DNA of 64,000 bases, from contig NZ_AKIY01000182.1 of assembly GCF_000282615.1 (NCBI RefSeq), positions 21,926-85,925 of the forward strand, written 5' to 3'. The number at the start of each line of letters is the position of its first letter. Positions within the stretch are counted from its first letter, which is position 1. The translations under genes were made by a program, and so were the position numbers. Under the pieces are notes generated by a model. The model ran no database searches, was not told the DNA's origin, and saw nothing but the letters and a program-made list of their open reading frames with translations. Source of the stretch: Bradyrhizobium sp. YR681 (GTDB lineage Bacteria > Pseudomonadota > Alphaproteobacteria > Rhizobiales > Xanthobacteraceae). This document shows positions 1 through 7,926 of the stretch, piece by piece.

Positions 1-284
1 TCGGTGCGCACCGGCGTCGTCGCAGCAACGGAGATCGTGGCGTTGACAAATCGCGGATTGTCCGGCGCAAGGCCAAGCTGCGTCACCTCGCCGACGCGGA
101 TGCCGTTGAAGAGCACGCCGGCACCCACCAAGAGCCCCGGCACCGGGCCCTGGAATTGCACATGATAGTTCGTGCGCGGCCCGATGCCGCCGGTGTTGTT
201 CAGCCAGTAGACGAAGCCGAACATCGCGAGGATCGCGGCCAGCACGAAGGTGCCGATCAGCACGTAGGGAGCGCGGGTTTCCAT
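1..284 (-). CDS. mlaD: MlaD/MCE-family substrate-binding protein, 5' part only
   Basis: About 94 codons are visible before the gene runs off the left edge. The protein begins with a single N-terminal membrane helix (about residues 5-27), followed by the start of an MCE/MlaD domain with the typical stretch GAGVLFNGIRVGEV. Such proteins are anchored in the inner membrane and carry lipids between the ABC transporter core and the periplasm or outer membrane. The ATG lies three bases after the stop of the ATPase gene, so it is the third gene of an mlaE-mlaF-mlaD operon read leftwards. The C-terminus cannot be judged. Confidence 0.88.
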   Translation of the reverse strand, partial: METRAPYVLIGTFVLAAILAMFGFVYWLNNTGGIGPRTNYHVQFQGPVPGLLVGAGVLFNGIRVGEVTQLGLAPDNPRFVNATISVAATTPVRT

Positions 285-287
285 GTC

Positions 288-1061
288 TTATCTCATCTCG
301 TGTTGCAGCATCTGCGAGCGCTTGCCGTGGAAGTAGGCGCGCACCCAGGGATGCTCGGATTGCAGCAGTTCGCGCATCGGGCCAATCGCGACGATCTTGC
401 CGTCGGCAAGCGCGGCGACGCGGTCGCAGACCGTGGTCAGGCTTGCAAGGTCATGCGTGACCATGAACACGGTGAGGCCCAGGGTCTTTTGCAGGGTCCC
501 GATCAGCGCATCGAAATCGCCGGCGGCGATCGGATCGAGGCCGGAGGTCGGCTCGTCCAGGAACAGGATCGGCGGATCGAGCGCGAGCGCGCGCGCCAGC
601 GCCACGCGCTTGGTCATGCCGCCGGACAGCTCGGCCGGATATTTGTCGGCATCCTGCGCGCGCAGCCCGACCATCTCGAGCTTGGCGATTGCGATCTCGT
701 CCATCAGCTCCTGCGACAGCACCAGATTTTCGCGCAGCGGAAACTGGACGTTCTGGCGGACCGTCAGCGAGGAGAACAGCGCGCCCTGCTGGAACAGGAT
801 GCCCCATGTCGTGGCCGCGCCTTGCGTGCGGCCGCCGATCTCGTGCCCCATGACCTCGATGGTGCCGCTTCGACGCGGGATCAGGCCGATGATGGTCCGC
901 ATCAGCACTGATTTCCCGCCGCCGGATGCCCCCACCAAGCCGAGGATCTCGCCCTTGCGGACATTGAGCGACAGCTGGTCGAGCACGGTCTGGCGGCCGA
1001 AGCCGACCACGAGGTCGCGGACGCGGATCGCGAACTCTTCTTGCGATTGCTCCATCGTCAC
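288..1061 (-). CDS. mlaF: Mla-type ABC transporter ATP-binding protein
   Basis: The 257-residue product is a stand-alone ABC ATPase of the phospholipid (MlaF/Ttg2A/Mkl) family. It has a Walker A GASGGGKS near residue 43, the signature LSGGM, and Walker B ILFLDEPTSGLDP, where the GLDPIAAG continuation is typical of the family. It would energise lipid transport at the cytoplasmic face with the MlaE permease encoded just upstream. Its start overlaps the mlaE stop by four bases, which suggests translational coupling. An alternative ATG lies two codons downstream. Confidence 0.93.
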   Translation of the reverse strand: MTMEQSQEEFAIRVRDLVVGFGRQTVLDQLSLNVRKGEILGLVGASGGGKSVLMRTIIGLIPRRSGTIEVMGHEIGGRTQGAATTWGILFQQGALFSSLTVRQNVQFPLRENLVLSQELMDEIAIAKLEMVGLRAQDADKYPAELSGGMTKRVALARALALDPPILFLDEPTSGLDPIAAGDFDALIGTLQKTLGLTVFMVTHDLASLTTVCDRVAALADGKIVAIGPMRELLQSEHPWVRAYFHGKRSQMLQHEMR

Positions 1062-2194
1062 ATTCCGATCGAGGCGAAGAAGATCGCGAACAGGCCGTCG
1101 AGCACGATCACCAGGAAGATCGACTTCACCACCGACGTCGTGGTCTGCCGTCCCAGCGACTCGGCGCTGCCCTTGACACGCAATCCCTCGCTACAGGCGA
1201 CGATCCCGATTACCAGCGCCATGAACGGTGCTTTCAGGATGCCCACCTCGAAATGGGTGACGGAAATCGCCTCATGCAGCCGCGCGATGTAGATTGCGGG
1301 CGCCATGCCGCCGTAGAATTGGGCGACCAGTCCTCCGCCATAGAGTGCGGCAATCGAGCCGATGAAGGCCAGGATCGGCAGCGCGATGACCAGGGCTGCC
1401 ACTCGCGGCAGAATCAACACGTGGACGGGGTCGAGCCCCATGGTCGAGAGCGCGTCGATTTCCTCGCGCATCTTCATCGAGCCGAGCTCGGCCGTGTAGG
1501 CGCTTCCCGAACGTCCCGCGACCATGATGGCGACGATCAGAACGCCGAGCTCGCGCAGCACCAGGATGCCGACCATGTCGACAGTGTACGACTCCGCGCC
1601 GAACCTGCGGAAATGGAAGAACCCCTGCTGGGCAATGATGGCGCCGATCAGGAAGGTGATCAGCACGACGATGGGGATCGCCTGCCAGCCGATGCGATAG
1701 AGCTGATAGACCAGCGACGTCAGCCGCAGCGACCGCGGCCGACGCAGCACGCCCCCCACCGCCATGAACAACGCGCCCAGCATTTGAAGAAAGATCGTGA
1801 TGTCTTCACGTGCGCCGACTGTGGACTTACCGAGATCCCCGAGCCTGAGCAGAACCGGATTTGGCGCTGCTGCCGGCGCCGGCGTATGACGGTTAACCTG
1901 GCGCACTTCGTCCATCAGGCCGCTGAAATGATCGGCCACGCCGACGAATTCAGCCGACCTGCCTGACGAGGCGGCCCGGCGCGACAGTTTCTCCAGGACC
2001 CAGGCGCCGAGCGTGTCGAGCGCACTGACGCCCGACATGTCCAGCGTCACGGCCCTGGATCGATCGACATCAGCCCCGACTGAACGGGACAGCGTCTCGA
2101 GCGTCGTCACATTCGCTGCGGTCCAGGACCCTTCCGGGCGCAATTTCAGCACATCGCCGGATGGCGTTGTCAGCAACAGCGGTTCGGAGTTCAC
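1058..2194 (-). CDS. mlaE: MlaE-type ABC permease with N-terminal STAS domain
   Basis: The 378-residue protein has an N-terminal STAS-like region (about residues 1-105, with DMSGVSALDTLGAW) and a C-terminal MlaE/YrbE permease domain with several hydrophobic segments and the family motif GRSGSAYTAELGSMK. The fused STAS domain is common in alphaproteobacterial MlaE proteins; in E. coli the STAS protein MlaB is separate. It is the first gene of the leftward operon. An FNR/FixK-type box lies about 76 bases before its ATG, so low-oxygen control of the lipid transporter is likely. Confidence 0.93.
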   Translation of the reverse strand: MNSEPLLLTTPSGDVLKLRPEGSWTAANVTTLETLSRSVGADVDRSRAVTLDMSGVSALDTLGAWVLEKLSRRAASSGRSAEFVGVADHFSGLMDEVRQVNRHTPAPAAAPNPVLLRLGDLGKSTVGAREDITIFLQMLGALFMAVGGVLRRPRSLRLTSLVYQLYRIGWQAIPIVVLITFLIGAIIAQQGFFHFRRFGAESYTVDMVGILVLRELGVLIVAIMVAGRSGSAYTAELGSMKMREEIDALSTMGLDPVHVLILPRVAALVIALPILAFIGSIAALYGGGLVAQFYGGMAPAIYIARLHEAISVTHFEVGILKAPFMALVIGIVACSEGLRVKGSAESLGRQTTTSVVKSIFLVIVLDGLFAIFFASIGM

Positions 2195-2263
2195 GCTTCC
2201 ACCTCATCGGGACAATTGGTCCCCATTCAGCCGCCAGTTCTAGGCCAGCATGTGGCGGCGGGA

Positions 2264-2277
2264 TTGACCTGTCTCAA
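2264..2277 (-). promoter_or_regulatory. FNR/FixK-type box for the mla operon
   Basis: TTGACCTGTCTCAA on the plus strand reads TTGAGACAGGTCAA towards mlaE and matches TTGA-N6-TCAA. A possible -10 (TAGAAC, 2242-2237) begins 35 bases from the box edge, as expected for class II activation. The box centre is about 76 bases from the mlaE ATG. It is the less perfect of the two boxes in this divergent region. Confidence 0.6.
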
Positions 2278-2299
2278 GAGCATGACCACGCCCGCCCCC

Positions 2300-2313
2300 T
2301 TGACGCAAATCAA
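2300..2313 (+). promoter_or_regulatory. FNR/FixK-type box for the 2370-3131 genes
   Basis: TTGACGCAAATCAA matches TTGA-N6-TCAA exactly. A -10-like TAGGTT starts 36 bases from the left edge of the box (2336-2341), and the ATG of the next gene is about 64 bases from the box centre. The same box-to-TAGGTT spacing (35 bases) recurs before the CBS-BON gene at 12493. Confidence 0.72.
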
Positions 2314-2369
2314 GCGCAATCGCGCCGGCGGACCTTAGGTTCGCTCTATTCAATGGAGAGATCAAATCC

Positions 2370-2645
2370 ATGTTTGACAGCGACAGGATGAGCGAAGAAC
2401 TTCGGATCCTGAAGGTGGATGTCACGCGCCTGCTGAGCACGGCCGGCGAGGAGATGTTCGAGAGCTCGAAAGACCGTGCCGAGGCCCTGGCCGACCAGAT
2501 CAAGGCCGCACTTGCCGAACTCGGCGAAACCGTCAGCGACGAGCAGGAGCAGCTTCAGGGCCTCATCGCGGAGCGTCCGATGACATCGCTTGCCTCCGCT
2601 TTCGCGCTCGGCGTCGTCGTCGGCTTCATGCTGAGGAGACACTAG
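2370..2645 (+). CDS. Small DUF883/ElaB-like membrane-anchored protein
   Basis: The 91-residue protein has a long, charged, helical N-terminal part (about residues 1-68) and a C-terminal glycine-rich membrane helix ending in basic residues (LGVVVGFMLRRH). This is the architecture of the ElaB/YqjD (DUF883) family of C-tail-anchored inner-membrane proteins, some of which bind ribosomes in E. coli in stationary phase. It lies downstream of an FNR/FixK-type box and is immediately followed by another membrane-protein gene. The family call is by architecture, not by a search. Confidence 0.7.
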   Translation: MFDSDRMSEELRILKVDVTRLLSTAGEEMFESSKDRAEALADQIKAALAELGETVSDEQEQLQGLIAERPMTSLASAFALGVVVGFMLRRH

Positions 2646-3131
2646 GTGAATACGGAGAATGTCGTCAAACATCTGCGCGTGCTGTGGCGCACCGACAGGA
2701 TCATCGCGGACATCAGGCTGCGCCATCTCCTGGTCGGCCTCGGCCTGCGCGCCTTCGCGGCCTTGATCGCGGCGTTCGGGCTTCTGATGCTGGAGCTGTC
2801 GGCCTATTTCGCGCTGGTCCAGATCTGGAGCGCCATCGCGGCGGCGGCCATTCTCGGCACGGTCAATTTCGCCATCGCGGCAGTTCTCTTCGTCATCGCC
2901 GGCCGTGCTCCGTCCGGTCGCGACATCGAGCTCGCCAACGAAATTCACGGCGCATCCATCGAGGCCCTTCAGCTCGAGGCGCGCGCGCTCCAGGCCCAGG
3001 TGTCCGGCGCGGTGCATCATCCGCTAAGCACGGTTGTGCCGGTGCTGGTGCCGCTGATCGCGATCATCGCCAAGAGCCTGCGAAAATCGGTCAAGGAGAG
3101 CGCCGCCGCATCGACGGAATCGCGCTCCTAG
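2646..3131 (+). CDS. Phage-holin-like (DUF1469 type) integral membrane protein
   Basis: The 161-residue product has two central hydrophobic hairpins (about residues 33-60 and 66-90) between polar ends. This resembles the phage_holin_3_6/DUF1469 proteins that commonly follow DUF883 genes on bacterial chromosomes, where they are not phage genes. The start is GTG with AGGAGA eight bases upstream, and only a stop codon separates it from the previous gene, so the two are co-transcribed. A cell-envelope role under low oxygen is inferred from the upstream box. Confidence 0.7.
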   Translation: MNTENVVKHLRVLWRTDRIIADIRLRHLLVGLGLRAFAALIAAFGLLMLELSAYFALVQIWSAIAAAAILGTVNFAIAAVLFVIAGRAPSGRDIELANEIHGASIEALQLEARALQAQVSGAVHHPLSTVVPVLVPLIAIIAKSLRKSVKESAAASTESRS

Positions 3132-3140
3132 CCGGCGGGC

Positions 3141-5834
3141 TCAAAGCTTCAGCCGGACGTCGCAGATGTCATGCTCGGCCGGATCCGGCTTCACTTCGAA
3201 ACCGAGCTGCCGGCACATTTCGAGCATTACGGTGTTCTCCTTGAGCACGTCGCCCGATATGGTCTTCAGTCCTTCCGACCTCGCATAGTCGATGATCAGC
3301 TGCATCAGGGCCCATCCGAGCCCCCTGCCCTTGAGATCGGACCGCAGCAGGATCGCGTATTCGCCGCTCTCGTAGATCGAATCCGAATGGAGGCGGACCA
3401 CGCCAACCATCTCGCCGGTCGCCTCGTCGAATGCGATGAAGGCCATCGCGCGAGCGTAGTCGAGCTGGGTCAGGCGCGCGATGAACTCGTGGGTGAACTC
3501 CTTCATCGGCGCAAAGAAGCGCAAGCGAAGGTCGTGAGGTGTCACATGACGCAGGAACGCGTGGATGGTCGGCTCGTCGTCGGGGCGCAATGGCCGCGCG
3601 AAGATGCGCCAATCGTCCTTGAGCTTGAGGCGGCGCTCCCATTGCGAGGGATAGGCGCGAACGGCGAAATTGGCGGGGCCCGAGCCGGCAAACTTCCGCT
3701 GCGACGGCCCCACCGCGACGCGGGCGTCGACTGCCGTCACCCCGGTCTCATCGGCGAGCAACGGGTTGATGTCGAACTCGCGGATTTCTGGGATGTCGGC
3801 GGCCATCTGTGCCAGCTTGACCAGCACCATGGCGACCGCGTCGGGCTTCACCGCCGGCACGTCCCGGTAGGCGCGAAGCAGCCGTGACACGCGCGTGCGG
3901 TCGATCAGGTCGCGGGCGAGTTGCAGATCGAGCGGCGGCAGCGCGAGCGCCCTGTCATTGATGATCTCCACCGCCGTTCCGCCCCGGCCGAAGACCACGA
4001 CGGTGCCGAAGGTGGGGTCGTCGGCAAGACCGAGGATCAGTTCGCGCGCCTTTGCCTTGACGACCATCGCCTGCACGATGACGCCGCCGATACGGGCCTC
4101 AGGCCGCAGCTTCCTAGCCCGGGCGAGAATGTCGGAGACCGCCGTACGCACCGCCTCCGGCGTCGTCAGGTTGAGTACGACGCCGCCGACATCGGATTTG
4201 TGCACGATGTCGCGCGACATGATCTTCAGCACCACGGTCCCGCCTTGCGCAAATATCTCGTTTGCATAGGCCACGGCCTGCTCGACATCACCGGCGGCAT
4301 AGGTCGGCACCATTGCGATGTCGTAGGATTCGAGCAGGTGCTTGATCTCGACAGGCTCGAGCCATTGGCGGCCATCAGCAATCGCCGCAGCGACGATCTG
4401 CTTGGCAGCCCGGGCGTCTGGTACGAACGTGTCGGGCATCGCGGGAGGAACCTGGCTCAGTTCCTCGACCACTTCGCGGTGGCGGACCAGATGCATGAAA
4501 CCGCGAACCGCATCATCCTCGGTCGGGTAGTTCGGAATGCCCGCGCCGGAGAGCGTCTGAATGATCGGCTGATTGGCCCCGATCCAGGCGGCAAGCACTG
4601 GCTTTGCCCAACTGCGGTGCTGCTGGCGATATTTGCCGACGAGCTCCGTCACGGTCGTCGCGATGTCGGCAGCCGAGGCGATCGCCGTCTGCACGTTGAG
4701 AACGAGAACGGCGTCATTGTCGGGGTCGGCGAGCAGCGCCTCAAGCGCCGCCGCGTAGCGCGGTGCATCGGCATCGCCCACGATGTCGACGGGATTTGCG
4801 CCGGACCAGGTCGGCGGCAGCACGGCATCGAGTTTCTTACGGGTATCCACCGATATGGACGCCGGAATTCCGCCGAGCTCGACCAATCGATCGACGGCAA
4901 GGACGCCGATGCCGCCGCCATTGGTCAGGATGGCGAGCCGTTTTCCCGCCGGAGATTCGACCCGGCCGAGCGTCTCGGCGCAGTCGAACAGCTCGCGCAG
5001 ATCGGAGACGCGCAGGACGCCAGCACGGCGGAATGCCGCGTCGTAGACGGCATCGGCGCCCGCGAGCGCGCCGGTATGGGTCGCGGCCGCCTTCGCGCCC
5101 TGCGCCATGCGGCCGGATTTCACCACGACGACCGGCTTCACCCGCGCAGCAGCGCGCGCCGCCGACATGAATTTGCGCGCGTCCTTGATCGCCTCGATAT
5201 AGAGCAGGATCGCGCGGGTCTTGTGATCCATCGCGAAATAGTCGAGCAGATCGGCAATATCGACGTCGATCTGATCGCCGATCGAGACGATGCCGGAGAA
5301 GCCGACCCCGCGCTGCGCGGCCCAGTCCACCATGCCGGCGGCGATCGCGCCCGATTGCGAAATCAGCGCGAGATTTCCGGCCGCCGGCATGTGCGCGGCG
5401 AAACTGGCATTGAGGCTCACCCCCGGCATCATGATGCCGAGACAGTTCGGCCCGATCAGCCGCATGCCGTATTTGCGGGCCGCGGCGACCGCGGCCTCGT
5501 GCAGCGATCCCGGTCCATGACCGAGTCCGGCCGAGACGATCAGCGCGCCCGCCGAGCCGAGCCGCCCGGCCTGATCGATGATGCCCGGAACCTCCCGCGC
5601 CGGCGCGGTGATGACCACGAGCTCGGGCACGAACGGAAGCTTATCGAGGGTGCCCACCGCGGCAACGCCGCCGATCTCGGCATGGCGCGGATTAACAAGG
5701 CCGAACTGTCCCGTGAATTCAGCCTTGTGAATGTTCTCCAGAACGGCGCGCCCCACCGAGACCGGACGGGCGCTCGCCCCGACAAGCGCAACCGAACGCG
5801 GCGACAGCAGATTCTTCAGGCGATAGGTCGACAT
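3141..5834 (-). CDS. Pat-like protein acetyltransferase: ADP-forming acyl-CoA synthetase domains fused to GNAT
   Basis: The 897-residue protein contains an N-terminal CoA-binding domain (LVGASARPVSVG), a succinyl-CoA-ligase-like region, an ATP-grasp domain (about 480-690) and a C-terminal GNAT domain (about 730-897, with RSDLKGRGLGWALMQ). This is the layout of bacterial Pat/PatZ enzymes, which acetylate lysines of acetyl-CoA synthetase and other proteins. The ATHTGALAG loop keeps the histidine that is phosphorylated in ADP-forming acetyl-CoA synthetases, whereas enteric Pat is regarded as synthetase-inactive. It lies 70 bases downstream of the universal stress gene on the same strand, and that gene has an FNR/FixK-type box. 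Confidence 0.88.
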   Translation of the reverse strand: MSTYRLKNLLSPRSVALVGASARPVSVGRAVLENIHKAEFTGQFGLVNPRHAEIGGVAAVGTLDKLPFVPELVVITAPAREVPGIIDQAGRLGSAGALIVSAGLGHGPGSLHEAAVAAARKYGMRLIGPNCLGIMMPGVSLNASFAAHMPAAGNLALISQSGAIAAGMVDWAAQRGVGFSGIVSIGDQIDVDIADLLDYFAMDHKTRAILLYIEAIKDARKFMSAARAAARVKPVVVVKSGRMAQGAKAAATHTGALAGADAVYDAAFRRAGVLRVSDLRELFDCAETLGRVESPAGKRLAILTNGGGIGVLAVDRLVELGGIPASISVDTRKKLDAVLPPTWSGANPVDIVGDADAPRYAAALEALLADPDNDAVLVLNVQTAIASAADIATTVTELVGKYRQQHRSWAKPVLAAWIGANQPIIQTLSGAGIPNYPTEDDAVRGFMHLVRHREVVEELSQVPPAMPDTFVPDARAAKQIVAAAIADGRQWLEPVEIKHLLESYDIAMVPTYAAGDVEQAVAYANEIFAQGGTVVLKIMSRDIVHKSDVGGVVLNLTTPEAVRTAVSDILARARKLRPEARIGGVIVQAMVVKAKARELILGLADDPTFGTVVVFGRGGTAVEIINDRALALPPLDLQLARDLIDRTRVSRLLRAYRDVPAVKPDAVAMVLVKLAQMAADIPEIREFDINPLLADETGVTAVDARVAVGPSQRKFAGSGPANFAVRAYPSQWERRLKLKDDWRIFARPLRPDDEPTIHAFLRHVTPHDLRLRFFAPMKEFTHEFIARLTQLDYARAMAFIAFDEATGEMVGVVRLHSDSIYESGEYAILLRSDLKGRGLGWALMQLIIDYARSEGLKTISGDVLKENTVMLEMCRQLGFEVKPDPAEHDICDVRLKL

Positions 5835-5904
5835 GAATGCAAATGCGCCCCGTCGGTCGCGGTTCCGATGGATGAAGGATCAGGCCGGAGAGCTGGCAGC
5901 GAGC

Positions 5905-6744
5905 CTAGTGCGAGATCATAACCCAGCACGGTGGCTGGCCAATGACGGTCTTTGTCACACCACCCCAGACGATCTCGTTCAGCCGCGAATGATGATAGGC
6001 GCCCATCACGATCGCATCGATGGCGTGGGACTTCGCCCAGCTTCCGAGCACCTTGCCGATCGAGCTGCCGCTGCCTTTCGCGGTTTCGAACGAGGCGTGG
6101 ACACCGTGTTCCCTGAGATGGTCGACCAGAGCAGTTCCCGATTGCGCCATCGCGTCGGTGTTGTCGTCGGTCACGGTCACCACGCAGACCGAGGCCGCGG
6201 CCTGAAGGATCGGCATCGCGTCGCCGACCGCCCGTGCCGCGCGCGCGGAGTGATCCCAGGCGATCATGACATTCTCGAATTCCGGTCGCAGCTCGTCCAC
6301 ATGCTGTTCCGGGCACAGCAGTAGTGGCCGCCCGGATTCGAACAGAAAGGTCTCGATGATGTGCTCGGTTCGGCTGTCATGCGGCTTCACGGGGACCAGC
6401 GTGAGATCGCTGAAACGCGCATGTTCGGCCAGGACCGACGCGATCTGGTCTGCCGGCACCTTGCCCGATCGGCTTTGGGCGCGAACGCTGGCACGGGACG
6501 TTGCCGCGGCGAAGGCATTCAGGAGTTGCTGCATGTCGCCCGCTCCGGCAGCCCCTTTTGCCTCGGCGGCATCCGGATCATCGGGGAGCATCACCTTCGG
6601 TCGCACGAAAGCATCTTCCTCCAGCGCAAGCGCAGTGATCCTGGCGCCGAGGTCGGCGGCGACGGCCACGCATTTCTCGATCGCGGCGAGCGCCGGCCCG
6701 CGCGGCTGGCCGACAAGCGGCAGAAAGACGTCCTTGATGGGCAT
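5905..6744 (-). CDS. Universal stress protein with tandem UspA-like domains
   Basis: The 279-residue product has two UspA-like halves. The C-terminal half ends with the typical strand-loop MGAYHHSRLNEIVWGG followed by a hydrophobic strand. The ATG at 6744 is chosen because AAGGAGA lies seven bases upstream; in-frame codons further upstream would run through the regulatory box. USP proteins of this kind are commonly induced by hypoxia in rhizobia. It leads an operon with the Pat-like acetyltransferase and is divergent from the alcohol dehydrogenase. Confidence 0.87.
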   Translation of the reverse strand: MPIKDVFLPLVGQPRGPALAAIEKCVAVAADLGARITALALEEDAFVRPKVMLPDDPDAAEAKGAAGAGDMQQLLNAFAAATSRASVRAQSRSGKVPADQIASVLAEHARFSDLTLVPVKPHDSRTEHIIETFLFESGRPLLLCPEQHVDELRPEFENVMIAWDHSARAARAVGDAMPILQAAASVCVVTVTDDNTDAMAQSGTALVDHLREHGVHASFETAKGSGSSIGKVLGSWAKSHAIDAIVMGAYHHSRLNEIVWGGVTKTVIGQPPCWVMISH

Positions 6745-6792
6745 CGCGATTCTCCTTGCCCGCCAGAATAGGCCGGCCTTTCGTCGGGACGC

Positions 6793-6806
6793 TTGATCCT
6801 CGTCAA
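6793..6806 (-). promoter_or_regulatory. FNR/FixK-type box for the usp-pat operon
   Basis: TTGATCCTCGTCAA reads TTGACGAGGATCAA towards the stress gene and fits TTGA-N6-TCAA. A -10-like TATTCT (6770-6765) starts 36 bases from the box edge. The ATG at 6744 is about 55 bases from the box centre. Confidence 0.75.
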
Positions 6807-6840
6807 GCCCGGGGAACCGTCCGGCCGGCAAAGGCAGACA

Positions 6841-6854
6841 TTGACGGAAGTCAA
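6841..6854 (+). promoter_or_regulatory. FNR/FixK-type box for the alcohol dehydrogenase operon
   Basis: TTGACGGAAGTCAA is a full TTGA-N6-TCAA match. A -10-like TTCTAT lies at 6875-6880, and the gene start at 6919 is about 71 bases from the box centre. It is the plus-strand partner of the box at 6793-6806. Confidence 0.75.
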
Positions 6855-6918
6855 GGACTGGCCGCGCGCTCCCATTCTATGGATAGTTCGATCGGAGCGG
6901 TTCGCCCCGGAGAGACTG

Positions 6919-7902
6919 ATGCGTGCGATGGTTTTGGCTGCCCCGCGAGCGCGGCTCCGGATGGAGGAGCGCCCGGATCCAATCCCGGGCGAAGGTCAGA
7001 TCCGGGTGAAAGTCAGCGCTTGCGGCGTCTGCCGGACCGATCTTCACGTCGTCGACGCCGAACTGCCCGACATCCGCTATCCCATCGTACCCGGCCATGA
7101 AATCGTCGGCCACATCGATCTCATCGGCCCCAATGTCGCAACGCATGCGCGGGGTGACCGGGTCGGTATTCCCTGGCTCGGGTTCACCTGCGGAAGCTGC
7201 CGGTTCTGCCGGGAGGGTATGGAGAACCTCTGCGACCGCCCGCTTTTCACCGGCTATACGCGCGACGGTGGCTATGCGACGCACGCAATCGCCGATGCAC
7301 GCTATGCCTTTCCGCTCGGCGAAGCCGGCGACGACGTGGCCCTCGCTCCTCTGCTGTGCGCAGGCCTGATCGGCTGGCGTTCCCTGGTCCTGGCCGGCCA
7401 GGCAGAGAGGCTCGGCATCTACGGCTTCGGCGCCGCCGGACACATCATCGCGCAGGTCGCAGTCTGGCAGGGGCGATCAGTCCATGCGTTTACGCGGCGC
7501 GGCGATATGGCCGCACAGGACCTCGCCCGCCGGCTTGGCGCCGTCTGGGCGGGTGCTTCCGACGACATGCCCGACACGCCGCTCGACGCGGCCATCATCT
7601 ATGCTCCCGCCGGCGAGCTCGTGCCGGCCGCGTTGCGCGCCGTACGGAAGGGTGGCCGCGTGGTCTGCGCCGGTATCCATATGAGCGACATCCCGAGTTT
7701 TCCGTACGATTTGCTCTGGCAGGAACGGCAGCTGGTCTCCGTTGCCAATCTCACCCGACAGGACGGCCTCGATTTTCTCAGGATCGCTCCGCAGGCGGGC
7801 GTGCGCACCGAGACGACCGCATTCCCGCTCGATCAGGCCAACGAAGTCCTGGAGATGCTACGGAACGGACAGATTCTCGGCGCCGCCGTGCTCAGGCCCT
7901 GA
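6919..7902 (+). CDS. Zinc-dependent alcohol dehydrogenase (MDR family)
   Basis: The 327-residue protein has catalytic zinc ligands in CGVCRTDLH and PGHEIVG, a structural-zinc cysteine cluster (CGSCRFCREGMENLC), and a nucleotide-binding GFGAAG loop near residue 175. It oxidises alcohols or reduces aldehydes with NAD(P)H. The start at 6919 removes 42 upstream in-frame codons that would overlap the two regulatory boxes. It heads an operon with the phosphotransferase/kinase and CHAD genes and is probably induced under low oxygen through the box at 6841. Confidence 0.9.
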   Translation: MRAMVLAAPRARLRMEERPDPIPGEGQIRVKVSACGVCRTDLHVVDAELPDIRYPIVPGHEIVGHIDLIGPNVATHARGDRVGIPWLGFTCGSCRFCREGMENLCDRPLFTGYTRDGGYATHAIADARYAFPLGEAGDDVALAPLLCAGLIGWRSLVLAGQAERLGIYGFGAAGHIIAQVAVWQGRSVHAFTRRGDMAAQDLARRLGAVWAGASDDMPDTPLDAAIIYAPAGELVPAALRAVRKGGRVVCAGIHMSDIPSFPYDLLWQERQLVSVANLTRQDGLDFLRIAPQAGVRTETTAFPLDQANEVLEMLRNGQILGAAVLRP

Positions 7903-7926
7903 CCGTATCCCGGGACACCAGCTTCG

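Noticed and set aside
3921..5921. 666-residue plus-strand frame opposite the Pat-like gene
   Set aside because: It is the antisense shadow of a GC-rich gene with clear domain motifs on the minus strand; its own composition is histidine/arginine-rich and lacks motifs.
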